Source: CAVROP01 sp050008495 (lineage in GTDB: Bacteria > Acidobacteriota > Terriglobia > UBA7540). From it: DNA of 64,000 nt. A program made the translations under genes and the position numbers. This document shows positions 16,868 to 26,773 of this stretch, in pieces. The stretch spans positions 8,542-72,541 of the forward strand of contig JBEKMN010000029.1 in NCBI GenBank assembly GCA_050008495.1, given 5' to 3'. The notes below the pieces were generated by a model, which made no database searches, was not told where the DNA came from, and was given only the letters and a program-made list of their open reading frames with translations. Position 1 is the stretch's first letter, and each line of letters begins with the position of its first letter.

Positions 16868-16896
16868 ATTATGACCAGAAATGGTCAGGTTGGCAA
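16868..16896 (-). promoter_or_regulatory. VapBC promoter with internal operator palindrome
   Basis: On the minus strand, TTGCCA (16896-16891) and CATAAT (16873-16868) are spaced by exactly 17 bases, each five of six to consensus. The palindrome TGACCAGAAATGGTCA (16872-16887) sits within the spacer and touches the -10, and a third half-site TGACCA lies at 16861-16866 over the start codon. Bound antitoxin would block RNA polymerase. A start seven bases after the -10 is the A of the ATG at 16861. Confidence 0.65.
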
Positions 16897-17062
16897 GAAA
16901 TTCCGATCGCTGACAATGTCTCAGTTTGCAGTAGAGGCGGCTTTACGCCCCCATTTGGCGAGGTAAACTCGCCGCTACGAATTCAAATTGAGCCACTACC
17001 CGATCGCTCGCCACGCTGGCGTGTTTGCGCCGCCCTTCCCGAGGCGTGCGCAGAAACCTGGG

Positions 17063-20000
17063 CTAGAGTCCCTCCGGGATCTTCTTCACCCCGATGGCTT
17101 CGCCTGCGTAGAGCGTGGGCGCGCCGAGGGCGAAGGCGTCTTTGTTGTAGGCCGCCACGTCGTTCTGAATAAGCTTGTTGAAGTCCTCCAGGTGCTGCTC
17201 CAGTTCCTTGCTCAGCTCCGCTTTCTGATCCAGAGCCAACTGCGTGGGGGGCTCGCCGTAGCCGATGCCGCCGAAGCCCCCCAGGCCGGAGAGCTTACTG
17301 TTGAACGCGGCCAGATAGTGAAGGTCGTCTTCCGAGCCGGGCTGGAGCTCCGAGTTATAGACGGAGTCCTTGAGGGCGCGGAGCTTGCGGCCAAGCTGGG
17401 CCGATTTTCCCATGAGCGGCTGGAACTTCTTCTTCAAATCGTTGTCGTCGCTCGAGCGCACCATGCCCTGGAAGGCGGTCAGCGTTTTCTGCATTGCGTC
17501 CACGCGGTTGAGCATGGTGTGGAGCGCCGTCACCGCGTTGCGCGCTTCCAGCGAGAAGCGCAGCGAGGCGCGGAAATTCTCCGGATCGATCTTGAGGTTG
17601 GGGTCGGGCCGGACGCTAACATCGGCTTCCGCCTTGTGTTCGCCCACGGTGATGGCCAGGTGATACTTGCCGGCCAGAACCTGCGGGCCGCGTCCGCGTC
17701 CGAAGAACTCCGCAAACTCGCTTTGTTCCTGTTGGCGCTCGAAGGTGAGGCGCTGCGGGCCGTCGTAACGCAGCGACCAGACAAAGCGGTTGATCCCGGC
17801 TTTGGAAGGACCGTGCTCGGTGGCCACCGGATTGCCGTGTTCGTCGGTGATGACGATTTTCACCGGGCCTTCACGCTGGCCCTCCGGACCCTCGGCGCCG
17901 GCCTGCCCGGCTTGACCTGCCTGTTCACCTTCTCCGCCCTGGCCTGGCTGTGCCGCGGCTCCGGCGCGACCCCCACCTCCTCCACCGCCTCCTGCCGCGC
18001 CGCCAGGCCCTCCCGGGCCGCCGCCGCGCCTTTGTTCGATCTCCTTCTTCAGGAAGTAATCGACCACGACTCCCTCAGGAGCGTTGGGAGTGGAGTAGTC
18101 CGACGCCATGCCGAACATCCCGCCACGCCAGTGATGAAACAGCGTGCCAGGCGCGGTGCTGACCAATTCAAAGTCGCTGTCCTGGATTTTGGAGCTCATC
18201 TGCTCGAGAGGACGAATGTCATCCAGGACGAAGAGGCCGCGGCCGTGCGTGGCCACCACCAGGTCGTCGCCGGCCTTGACGAACTTCAGGTCGTAGACGG
18301 GCACGGTGGGGAAGTTGGCTTTGAGCGGCTGCCAATGCTCTCCCGCGTCCTGAGAATAAAACAAGCCGGTGTCCGTTCCTACCACTAGGAACCCGCGCTG
18401 GTTGGGATTCTCGCGGACCACGTGCGCGGGAGCATCGGCAGGCAGGCCGCCGGCAATGGACGCCCAAGTCTTGCCGTAGTCGGCCGTCTTGTAAACGTAG
18501 GGTTTGGGATCGTCCAACTCATGGGCATCGTAAGTAATGAAAGCCGTTCCCGGGTCAAACGGCGAGACGCCGACCTGGTAAACGCGAGCCCAATCGGGCG
18601 CGCCCGCAGGGGAAACGTTAGCCCAGTTCTTGCCGCCGTCGCGCGTGACCTGAACCAGACCGTCGTCAGTGCCCACCCAGATTACTTTGGAGTCAGTAGG
18701 GGCTAGGGTGATGGTGAGGATGGTGTCGAAGCTCTCCGCGCCGCTGATGTCGTGCTGGACGGGGCTGCCCGCGATATCCTGCTTGGACTTGTCGTTGCGG
18801 GTCAGGTCGCCGCCGAGGGGCGTCCAGTGCTTGCCGCCGTCCGTGGATTTGAAGACTACGTTGCCCCCCAAATAGACCTCGTTGGCATCGGTTTCAGAGA
18901 CGGCAATGGGAGAAGTCCAGTTAAAGCGATATTTCAAGTCAGCAGGTTTGAGTTCCTCAACGCCTTCGAGATAGGGGCGGATGTAACGCGTGAGATGCGT
19001 CTTCTTTTCCAGGCGCGTGATGCTGCCGTTCTGGGAGTCGACGTAGATGACGTTGGGATCGCTGGGGGCGAACACCGCGTATTCGCCGTCGCCACCCGTC
19101 ACCGTGTACCAATCGGAGGGGCCCACGGCGCGCCCGCCCAGGTTGCTGGAGGTCCCGCACCAGGCGCTGTTATCCTGCAAGCCGCCGCACAGCGAGTACG
19201 GAACCTCGCTGCTGGTCGAGACCATGTAGAACTGCTCAATGGGGATGTTATTCAGGAACCGCCAGGTCTTGCCGCCGTCGGTCGTCACATTGACGCCGCC
19301 GTCGTTGCCCTGAAACATGCGCTGCGGGTCCTTCGGGTCGATCCAAAGGGCGTGATGGTCGGAGTGGACACCTCGGTCCGCGGTGTGCGAAGTCTTGCCG
19401 CCGTCATCCGACTCGACCAGATTGAGTGACATGAAATAGATCTTGCTCTCGTTCTCCGGCGAGACCATGAGCCGGGAGAAGTAGAAGGGGCGAATATCGT
19501 AAGCGTGATTGTCGCTAACCTCCGTCCAGGTATCGCCCAGATCGGTGGATTGCCACAGCATGCCCCGCTTGGCCGCCACCAGCGCGTAAATGTGATTGGG
19601 GTTGGTGGGCGCGACGGCCACCGCAATGCGGCCCAGCGGGCCGTCCGGCAAACCTTTCGTCAACTTCTTCCACGTGTCGCCGCCGTCGGTTGACCGGTAG
19701 AGGCCGCTCCCCGGGCCGCCATCCACCAGCGTCCAGGGATAGCGCCGGAACTCCCACATCGCCGCAAACAGCACCTTGGCGTTGTTGACCTGAATCGCCA
19801 GGTCTGCCGCGCCGGTGGAGTCATTGACGAACAATACCTTGTTCCAGGTCTTCCCGCCATCGGTGGTGCGAAACACCCCGCGGTCGGGATTGGGAGCCCA
19901 GGCGTGTCCTGCGGCGGCCACGTAAACCACGTCGGAGTTGGCCGGATCGACGATGATCTGGGAGATCTGTCCCACATTGCCCAAGCCGGCGAATCGCCAG

Positions 20001-20431
20001 GTGTGCCCGGCGTCGCCCGAGACGTACACGCCGCGACCGTCGATCACGTCGTTGCGAACTTTCGATTCACCCGTCCCCACCCAGACGATGCTTGGGTCGG
20101 AAGGCGCCAAAGCGAGGGCGCCGATCGAGGCTGTGGCTTCGTGTTCGAAGATCGCTTTCCAGGTGATACCCCCGTTTTCGGTCTTGAACACACCGCCTGC
20201 CGCCGCGCCCACGTAATAAACGTTGGGGTTGCCGGGAATTCCGGCCACCGCAGCCACGCGGCCGCCACCCACGGCCGGACCCAGATTACGAAACTCGAGG
20301 TTTTTGAAGACGTCCTTCTCCCTGGCGTCAGACTCCTGGGCAGGTGATTGCCCTGCCATTGACTGGCTGGAAGCCGCGACAGCCGCTGCCAGCACCAACA
20401 TCGTGCCGAATCGGGCCACAATCTTTTTCAT
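17063..20431 (-). CDS. Exported VPS10/BNR-repeat protein (sortilin-like beta-propeller)
   Basis: The 1122-residue protein starts with a signal peptide (MKKIVARFGTMLVLAAAVAA). Residues 40 to about 760 carry many repeats with the BNR/Asp-box pattern (S/T-x-D-G-G-x-T-W, for example TTDGGKTW, STDGGDTW), which fold as two stacked propellers as in VPS10 and xyloglucanase-like proteins. A low-complexity Gly/Pro/Gln linker (about 800-860) leads to a helical C-terminal domain of 260 residues. Such proteins are abundant in Acidobacteria; glycosidase annotations for them are usually not backed by catalytic residues. GAGGAG precedes the ATG at 20431. Confidence 0.8.
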   Translation of the reverse strand: MKKIVARFGTMLVLAAAVAASSQSMAGQSPAQESDAREKDVFKNLEFRNLGPAVGGGRVAAVAGIPGNPNVYYVGAAAGGVFKTENGGITWKAIFEHEATASIGALALAPSDPSIVWVGTGESKVRNDVIDGRGVYVSGDAGHTWRFAGLGNVGQISQIIVDPANSDVVYVAAAGHAWAPNPDRGVFRTTDGGKTWNKVLFVNDSTGAADLAIQVNNAKVLFAAMWEFRRYPWTLVDGGPGSGLYRSTDGGDTWKKLTKGLPDGPLGRIAVAVAPTNPNHIYALVAAKRGMLWQSTDLGDTWTEVSDNHAYDIRPFYFSRLMVSPENESKIYFMSLNLVESDDGGKTSHTADRGVHSDHHALWIDPKDPQRMFQGNDGGVNVTTDGGKTWRFLNNIPIEQFYMVSTSSEVPYSLCGGLQDNSAWCGTSSNLGGRAVGPSDWYTVTGGDGEYAVFAPSDPNVIYVDSQNGSITRLEKKTHLTRYIRPYLEGVEELKPADLKYRFNWTSPIAVSETDANEVYLGGNVVFKSTDGGKHWTPLGGDLTRNDKSKQDIAGSPVQHDISGAESFDTILTITLAPTDSKVIWVGTDDGLVQVTRDGGKNWANVSPAGAPDWARVYQVGVSPFDPGTAFITYDAHELDDPKPYVYKTADYGKTWASIAGGLPADAPAHVVRENPNQRGFLVVGTDTGLFYSQDAGEHWQPLKANFPTVPVYDLKFVKAGDDLVVATHGRGLFVLDDIRPLEQMSSKIQDSDFELVSTAPGTLFHHWRGGMFGMASDYSTPNAPEGVVVDYFLKKEIEQRRGGGPGGPGGAAGGGGGGGGRAGAAAQPGQGGEGEQAGQAGQAGAEGPEGQREGPVKIVITDEHGNPVATEHGPSKAGINRFVWSLRYDGPQRLTFERQQEQSEFAEFFGRGRGPQVLAGKYHLAITVGEHKAEADVSVRPDPNLKIDPENFRASLRFSLEARNAVTALHTMLNRVDAMQKTLTAFQGMVRSSDDNDLKKKFQPLMGKSAQLGRKLRALKDSVYNSELQPGSEDDLHYLAAFNSKLSGLGGFGGIGYGEPPTQLALDQKAELSKELEQHLEDFNKLIQNDVAAYNKDAFALGAPTLYAGEAIGVKKIPEGL

Positions 20432-20921
20432 GGGACTCCTCTCAGAGGCGAGCTCGGACAAGTCGTCATACTAGCACAGCGTCCGCCCCTTCGCCTGTCA
20501 TTGTGAGCGAAGCGAAGAATCTGAATGGAGTTTGTGCGGGACGGCACTGCAGATGCTTCGCTGCGCTCAGCATGACAATGTCTGTCTCTTCGCCTGTCAT
20601 TCTGAGCGAAGCGATCGCCCTGATCTGTCATTCTGAGCGAAGCGAAGAATCTGAATGGAGTTTGTGCGGGACGGCACTGCAGATGCTTCGCTGCGCTCAG
20701 CATGACAGCGCCTGTCAGGCGGCGCAGGGGCAGGGTCATAACCAACTGAACATGTACCAATCCAGTAAGCCCTTGTTGTCAACACCCAGATCGCATATAC
20801 TCCCGCGCGGCACGTTATAAATCCGAATTACAACCATTCCTGCAGAGCGGTTTTCTGTTTTGGCCCTATTGAGCGGCCAGTGGCGCAGGCGCCGAGCAGG
20901 GATTACAGAGGTCTTTTAAGT
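20432..20921. other. Intergenic stretch between divergent exported-protein genes
   Basis: No gene is seen. Most of it is the duplicated palindromic repeat at 20494-20707. The last 200 bases precede the PQQ-like gene and contain no clear promoter. Confidence 0.6.
20494..20707. repeat. Two tandem copies of the GTCATTCTGAGCGAAG palindromic repeat
   Basis: The unit runs from CCTGTCATTGTGAGCGAAGC through an internal CTGAATGGAGTTTGTGCGGG segment to the inverted arm GCTTCGCTGCGCTCAGCATG. The segment of about 75 bases at 20503-20577 is repeated almost without change at 20633-20707, with a partial third copy between. The near-identity shows a recent duplication. Confidence 0.85.
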
Positions 20922-22508
20922 ATGTCGAGATTTTCCGTTATTTGCGTGGCCGTGGCCCTGTATGGGTGGCAGGGACTGACCGCCGGATTGGCCCAAGTGA
21001 ACGTGTTGACCCAGCACAACGACAACTTTCGAACCGGACAGAACATCAGCGAAACCGTGTTGACGCCTGCAAACGTCAACACCGGCAGTTTCGGCAAGCT
21101 GTTCTCCCAAGCTGTTGACGGAGCCATCTATACCCAGCCGCTTTATATGTCCGGTGTAAACATCCCCGGCCAGGGCGTCCACAATCTGGTTTACGTGGCC
21201 ACCGAAAACGACAGTGTTTACGCCTTTGATGCCGATAACAACCAGGGGGCGAACGCCAACCCGCTCTGGACGGCGAGCTTTACCGACCCCGCGCAGGGCA
21301 TTACGGCGGTTCCCAGCTCCGATCAAGGCTGCGGCGACATCGTGCCGGAGATCGGGATCACCGGCACACCGGTCATCGATGCCTCCACCAATACGCTCTA
21401 CGTGGTGGCCAACACGAAGGAGAATGGAACCTACGTTCAGCGCCTGCACGCGCTCGACGTGACCACGGGTGCTGAGAAATTCGGGGGACCGGTGGAGATT
21501 CAGGGCACGTATGAGGGTCAGACGTTCAATGCGCTGATTACGAACCAGCGGGCGGGATTGCTCCTTCAGGGGGGGGTGGTGTATATCGGCTGGGGTTCGC
21601 ATTGCGACTTCGGCCCCTTCACAGGCTGGATCATGGCGTACGACGCCCGGACGCTAACCCAGAAATACGTGTGGACAGTCACGACGAATTATGGCGACGG
21701 CGGCGTGTGGATGGGTGGCACAGGCCTGGCCGGGGACGGTCAAGGAAACATCTTCTTCGCTACCGGCAATGGCACCTTCGATGCCGCGATGTGGGGCTGC
21801 CAATTCGGAGATTCCATCGTCAAGATGGGCATGGCGACGGGTAGACTGCGGTCGGCCGTCAGCAGCACCTTCCGGGTGAGGGACTACTTTACGCCGGAGG
21901 ATCAGGAGTATCTCAACGAGAATGACTTCGACCTCGGCTCCGGAGGGGTTGTGCTCTTGCCTCCGCAGCCGGGGACCACAGCCCAACTCCTTGTCCAGAG
22001 CGGCAAGGAGGGCACGATCTTCCTGGCCAACCGCGCCAGCCTGGGCGGCTACGATCCCCATGCCGACAACAATCTCCAGACTCTTCACCTCGCGGTCGGG
22101 GGGATCTACGGCGCGCCGGCCTACTGGAACTCCACAGTTTATTTCTGGGGAGTCAGGGACTATCTGAAGGCTTTCAGCATAACCAATGGCATGCTATCGA
22201 CCACGCCGGTAGCCACGGGATCAGTGGCCATCAACTATCCGACCACGACGCCGTCGGTCTCCGCCAACGGCAACGCGAATGGGATCGTGTGGGGCATCGA
22301 CGCCAGCGCCTATAGCAGTGGCGGCCCGGCGGTCCTACGCGCCTTTGAAGCCACCAGCCTGGGCAACGAGCTTTACGATAGCAACCAGAACTTGGCGCGT
22401 GATAATCCCGGCGGCGCCGTACAATTGACCGTGCCCACGATCGCCAATGGCAAGGTGTACGTGGGAACCGCAAGCATGCTCAGCGTGTATGGGTTGCTAA
22501 ATAACTAA
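20922..22508 (+). CDS. Exported PQQ-like beta-propeller protein
   Basis: The 528-residue protein has an N-terminal signal peptide (to about residue 25) and repeated quinoprotein-like blades with the pattern LVYVATENDSVYAFDADN, seen again near the C terminus (GKVYVGTASMLSVYG). It lacks the catalytic and PQQ-ligand residues of alcohol dehydrogenases that I could recognise, so a structural or binding role in the periplasm or on the surface is likelier than oxidation. The ATG at 20922 follows AGAGGT; an upstream in-frame GTG at 20880 would disrupt the signal peptide. Confidence 0.75.
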   Translation: MSRFSVICVAVALYGWQGLTAGLAQVNVLTQHNDNFRTGQNISETVLTPANVNTGSFGKLFSQAVDGAIYTQPLYMSGVNIPGQGVHNLVYVATENDSVYAFDADNNQGANANPLWTASFTDPAQGITAVPSSDQGCGDIVPEIGITGTPVIDASTNTLYVVANTKENGTYVQRLHALDVTTGAEKFGGPVEIQGTYEGQTFNALITNQRAGLLLQGGVVYIGWGSHCDFGPFTGWIMAYDARTLTQKYVWTVTTNYGDGGVWMGGTGLAGDGQGNIFFATGNGTFDAAMWGCQFGDSIVKMGMATGRLRSAVSSTFRVRDYFTPEDQEYLNENDFDLGSGGVVLLPPQPGTTAQLLVQSGKEGTIFLANRASLGGYDPHADNNLQTLHLAVGGIYGAPAYWNSTVYFWGVRDYLKAFSITNGMLSTTPVATGSVAINYPTTTPSVSANGNANGIVWGIDASAYSSGGPAVLRAFEATSLGNELYDSNQNLARDNPGGAVQLTVPTIANGKVYVGTASMLSVYGLLNN

Positions 22509-22648
22509 TCCCCTCTTTGTGCTACACTAGACTCCAGGTATGGGTTCGCGCAGTCTACTACCCTGCGCTGAACTCGCGGGGGCAGGCGCCGGCGGTGAAT
22601 CTCAAGCGCGACGAGCGGCGCGAATGCGCTCTTTCTCAGGGCAGGATC

Positions 22649-23068
22649 ATGAAGAACCTACGCATTCTGATCGTTGACGACCACGAAGTGGTCCGACGGG
22701 GTTTGCTTGCCCTGCTGGGAACCCAGGCGGGTTGGGAAGTGGTTGGTGAAGCTGCCAACGGCTCGGACGCCGTCAAGAAAGTAGCCCAGGTCAAGCCCGA
22801 TGTCGTCGTCATGGACATCACCATGCCGGCGATGAGCGGTTTGGACGCAACCCGCCTGATCATGGAAACCGCTCCCCAAACCAAAGTGCTCATCTTCACC
22901 ATGCATGATTCGGAACAGATGATTCAGACCGCTCTGGAGGCTGGAGCAAGAGGATATGTGCTGAAGTCGAATGCGGCGAACGATCTGATTGCCGCCATAA
23001 GAGCTTTGGCGAAGGACGAGACTCCTCTAGTGTCTCGGACGGCCAAACAAACACCGAAAATTGTCTGA
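22649..23068 (+). CDS. Single-domain response regulator (NarL-type receiver without output)
   Basis: The 139-residue protein is a full receiver with the acidic pair (LIVDDHEVV), phospho-acceptor Asp (VVVMDITMPAMSG), signalling Thr (FTMHDS) and Lys (YVLKSNA) all present. NarL/FixJ proteins normally continue with a LuxR HTH; here the frame ends right after the linker (ALAKDETPLVSRTAKQ). It lies 90 bases upstream of the CheB-CheR-histidine kinase fusion, whose HisKA_3 kinase is of the type that pairs with NarL receivers, so it is the probable phosphate acceptor. Confidence 0.82.
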   Translation: MKNLRILIVDDHEVVRRGLLALLGTQAGWEVVGEAANGSDAVKKVAQVKPDVVVMDITMPAMSGLDATRLIMETAPQTKVLIFTMHDSEQMIQTALEAGARGYVLKSNAANDLIAAIRALAKDETPLVSRTAKQTPKIV

Positions 23069-23158
23069 CGGCCGGCCCACAGCATAGCGAGATTAGACTC
23101 CCGACAGCACCGGCCACGGCCGTAGTCGGCGGCGCTGGCCGGTTCGGGGGAGGATCCA

Positions 23159-26100
23159 ATGGCCAATTCAAATTCCGCCAAGTCGGCGGCTGAGCGTCCG
23201 CGCATAACCAGACCACGTCCCCAAAGCAAATCGGTTCCCGTCGTCGGCGTGGGAGCATCGGCAGGCGGCCTGGAAGCTTTCCAGCAGCTCCTCAACCATC
23301 TGCCGACCACCACTGGCATGGCGTTCGTGTTGGTGCAGCACCTGGCGCCCCGGCATGAAAGCATGCTGACGGAGCTGCTCTCGCGGAGTACCAAGATTCC
23401 CGTCCAGGAGGTCAAGGACGGAATGAAAGTGGCCCCCGACCACATCTATGTGATCCCACCCAATAGCAACATGGTGATCTCGGACGGAGTGCTTCACCTC
23501 ATGCCGCGCCGTGAAACAGATTTGCAGCACATGCCGATTGACTGCTTCCTGACCTCGCTGGCAGTGGACCGCAAGGGCCAGGCTATCGGCGTGATTCTCT
23601 CCGGCACGGCTTCCGACGGAACTTTGGGGCTCAAAGCCATCAAGGCAGAGGGCGGCATCGCGTTCGCACAAGATGAAAAAACGGCGAAGTACGACAGCAT
23701 GCCGCGCAGCGCCATTGCCGCCGGCTGCGTGGACTTCATCCTGCCGCCGGAGGGCATCGCCAAAGAGCTGGCCAGAATCGGCCGCCACCCCTACCTCATC
23801 CAAACCATGGCCGCGGAAGCGGACGAAACTCTGGCGGCCGGCGAGGACGAAATCAACCAAATCCTGGCGCTGGTGCGCGGCGCCACCGGCGACGACTTCA
23901 CCTGGTACAAGCAGAACACCATCAAGCGGCGGATCAAGCGGCGCATGGTCCTGCAAAAGATGGATAAGCTGGCCCAGTACCTCCGTTATTTGCGCGGCAA
24001 CAGCCAGGAATTGCAAGAACTGTATCTGGACTTTCTCATTAACGTGACCGGCTTTTTCCGCGACCGGGGAGTTTACCAGGTTCTTAAGAAGAAAGTGCTC
24101 CCCGTGCTTTTGAAGAACCGTGCCGCGGACTCTCCGCTGCGTTTTTGGGTTCCCGGGTGTTCAACCGGAGAAGAAGCCTACTCGATTGCCATCTGCGCCC
24201 TGGAATTCCTGGGCGACGCAAAGAGCAATATCCCCATCCAGATTTTCGGCACCGACATCAGTGAAAGAGCCATCGAGAAAGCGCGCGCCGGGAACTACCC
24301 GGAGAGCATTACCGCCGACGTCTCGCCGGAGCGTTTGCGGCGCTTTTTTGCGCCCGCGCCGGGAGGTTATCGGATCGCCAAGTCGATTCGAGACATGTGC
24401 ATTTTTGCGCGACACAATCTGCTCCAGGATCCTCCTTTCTCAAGGATGGACGTGATCAGTTGCCGCAATCTTCTCATCTACCTCGAGGCCGCAGCACAGA
24501 AGAAGATCATACCAACCTTCGGTTACGCCCTTCGCACTCCGGGCTTTTTGATTCTGGGTCCGTCCGAGAATCTCAGCGGATTCTCGGAGCTGTTTGGCTC
24601 GGTCGACAAGAAATTCAAGGTCTTTGCCAGGATCCCGAGCAGCTTCGTGCATGTCAGGAGGGATTGGATTCCTAAACTTGCGTGGGACAAAGCTCTGCCG
24701 GTGAAGAGGGGCGCCAAAGCAACGCCGGCCTTCGACGTGCAGAAGGAAGTCGAACACCTCCTGTCGACGGAGTACGGGCCGCCGGGAGTTGTGGTCACCG
24801 GCGATTTGGGCATCATCCAGTTCATCGGCCGCATGGGCAGTTTTCTGGAGCCGGTGGCCGGGCAAGCGAGCTTGAACTTGGCGAAGCTGACCCAGGGGTC
24901 CCTCTCCCTGGACATCCGCAGCATCATTCATGCGGCCAAGAAGCAAGACGCGCCGGTCATTCGGGAAGGCGTCCGCATCAGGAGCAACGGCCGCTACCGC
25001 ACGATTACTCTGGAAGTGGCGCCGATTAAAGGCGCCAGCGCGCGCGAGTCCTATTTCCTGGTGCTTTTCCGCGAGGAAGCGGCGGACGGCCAGAGAAAGC
25101 CCGCTCTAATGGAAGCCAAGGGAGCCAGGCACAAAACCGAAGAAGCGGAGAACAGGCGGCTGTCGAAAGAGCTCGAGTACACGCGCGCCCATGTGCAGTC
25201 GATCATGGAAGAGCAAGAGGCTTCGAATGAGGCATTGCGCTCCGCCAACGAGGAAATCCAGTCCAGCAACGAAGAGCTGCAAAGCACCAACGAGGAAATG
25301 GAGACCGCCAAGGAAGAGCTGCAATCCTCGAACGAAGAGCTGACCACGCTGAACGAAGAGCTGCAAAACCGCAATACCGAACTGAGCACGCTCAACAACG
25401 ACCTTAATAACCTTGTCAACAGCACCAACCTTCCGGTGGTGATGCTCTCCCGAGACCTGCGTGTGAGGCGCTATACGCCGATGGCGGAGAAGGTACTGAA
25501 CCTGATCCCCAGCGATCTCGGCCGGCCGATTACGGACCTGAAGCCCAACATTGACATCCCCAACCTGGAGAGCCTAGTGTCCGAATCTGTCGATACCATG
25601 AGCCTCAAGGAAGTGGAGGTGCAGGACCGGTACGGCCATTGGTATTCGCTGCGCATCCGCCCTTACAAAACGGCCGAGAATGTCATTGAGGGAACGGTGT
25701 TGACCTTGATGGACATCGACGCGCTGAAAATCGAGGTGAAGGAACTGCACCTCTATGCGGAGGCCATCGTCGAAACGCTGCGCCAACCCCTGATCGTGGT
25801 GGACGGCAACCTGCGCGTGGTGACCACCAACGCTGCCTTTTACGAGACGTTCAAGGCGTCCAAAGAAAAAACCGAAGGTCGATTCATCTACTCTCTTGGC
25901 GATGGCGAGTGGAATATCCCGGCGCTGCGAGAACTCCTGGAACGCGTTCTGCCCGCGCAGACCGCTTTCGAGGGATTCGAGGTGAAACACAGATTCCCCG
26001 GCATCGGGGAAAGGACCATGCTGCTGAATGGCCGGCAAATTCTCACGCGCAAGGGCGGCGCGCCTCTCATCCTGCTGGCGATCGAGGACATCACGGAGCG

Positions 26101-26773
26101 CAAGAAGGCTGAGGAGGCCCTGCGAGCCTTGCCGGCGCGACTGGTGGATTCGCAGGAGGAAGAGCGGCGGCGCATCGCCCGCGAGTTGCATGACAGCACC
26201 GGGCAGACCATGGCTGCGCTGGCCTTGAACCTCAGCGTGCTGGACGGGAAAGCCGATTGCCTTGACGATCGGGGCCGGGCTGCCCTGAGCGACAGCCTGA
26301 ATCTGGCCAGCCAGGTCTCCGAGGAGTTGCGGAATATATCCTACGTCCTGCATCCCCCGGCGCTCGACGAGATGGGCCTGGAAGGCGCCTTGCGCTGGTA
26401 TGTGGATAACTTCGTGAAGCGAACCGGGCTCGACGTCGAACTGGTACTGCCCCGCCGGCTGCCTCTTGTGCCGGAACCGGCTCGCCTGACGGCATTTCGT
26501 TTGGTCCAGGAAGCCCTTACCAACGCCCACCGCCATTCCGGGAGCATGACGGTCAAGGTGGTGGTGGCGCAGGGTGACGGCGCGCTGACCCTCGAGGTGG
26601 CCGATGAAGGCCGCGGTATTCCGCCCGATCATGTGCGGGGGTTGGGCCTGCAGAGCATGCGGGAGCGCGTCGCCCAGTTGGGAGGCCGGCTCGAAATCAA
26701 TTCCGGCGACGCCGGCACGTCCATCAAGGCGGTTCTGCCCATTACGACTACGACGGAATCGGCAATCCCTTGA
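23159..26773 (+). CDS. CheB-CheR-coiled coil-PAS-histidine kinase fusion
   Basis: The 1204-residue protein joins five modules. Residues 25-215 are a CheB methylesterase with Ser34 in GASAGG, His61 in VLVQHLAP and the Asp in SGTASDGT. Residues 225-495 are a CheR methyltransferase (FWVPGCSTGEEAYSIA, NLLIYLE). Residues 660-750 are a coiled coil of SSNEELQSTNEE repeats. Two PAS domains follow (about 755-865 and 870-985). Then come HisKA_3 with His1011 (RIARELHDSTGQT) and a HATPase domain. No CheB receiver is attached. Such fusions methylate and demethylate partners unknown and signal by phosphorelay. GGGGAGG precedes the ATG. Confidence 0.9.
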   Translation: MANSNSAKSAAERPRITRPRPQSKSVPVVGVGASAGGLEAFQQLLNHLPTTTGMAFVLVQHLAPRHESMLTELLSRSTKIPVQEVKDGMKVAPDHIYVIPPNSNMVISDGVLHLMPRRETDLQHMPIDCFLTSLAVDRKGQAIGVILSGTASDGTLGLKAIKAEGGIAFAQDEKTAKYDSMPRSAIAAGCVDFILPPEGIAKELARIGRHPYLIQTMAAEADETLAAGEDEINQILALVRGATGDDFTWYKQNTIKRRIKRRMVLQKMDKLAQYLRYLRGNSQELQELYLDFLINVTGFFRDRGVYQVLKKKVLPVLLKNRAADSPLRFWVPGCSTGEEAYSIAICALEFLGDAKSNIPIQIFGTDISERAIEKARAGNYPESITADVSPERLRRFFAPAPGGYRIAKSIRDMCIFARHNLLQDPPFSRMDVISCRNLLIYLEAAAQKKIIPTFGYALRTPGFLILGPSENLSGFSELFGSVDKKFKVFARIPSSFVHVRRDWIPKLAWDKALPVKRGAKATPAFDVQKEVEHLLSTEYGPPGVVVTGDLGIIQFIGRMGSFLEPVAGQASLNLAKLTQGSLSLDIRSIIHAAKKQDAPVIREGVRIRSNGRYRTITLEVAPIKGASARESYFLVLFREEAADGQRKPALMEAKGARHKTEEAENRRLSKELEYTRAHVQSIMEEQEASNEALRSANEEIQSSNEELQSTNEEMETAKEELQSSNEELTTLNEELQNRNTELSTLNNDLNNLVNSTNLPVVMLSRDLRVRRYTPMAEKVLNLIPSDLGRPITDLKPNIDIPNLESLVSESVDTMSLKEVEVQDRYGHWYSLRIRPYKTAENVIEGTVLTLMDIDALKIEVKELHLYAEAIVETLRQPLIVVDGNLRVVTTNAAFYETFKASKEKTEGRFIYSLGDGEWNIPALRELLERVLPAQTAFEGFEVKHRFPGIGERTMLLNGRQILTRKGGAPLILLAIEDITERKKAEEALRALPARLVDSQEEERRRIARELHDSTGQTMAALALNLSVLDGKADCLDDRGRAALSDSLNLASQVSEELRNISYVLHPPALDEMGLEGALRWYVDNFVKRTGLDVELVLPRRLPLVPEPARLTAFRLVQEALTNAHRHSGSMTVKVVVAQGDGALTLEVADEGRGIPPDHVRGLGLQSMRERVAQLGGRLEINSGDAGTSIKAVLPITTTTESAIP

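Noticed and set aside
16988..18388. Long plus-strand open frame (466 codons) opposite the VPS10/BNR gene
   Set aside because: It is the GC-rich antisense shadow of a gene with clear signal peptide and repeats; its translation has no domain and no ribosome site.
25574..26632. Minus-strand frame of 352 codons opposite the histidine kinase part of the CheB-CheR fusion
   Set aside because: Antisense shadow; the translation is His/Gln/Arg-rich without any domain.
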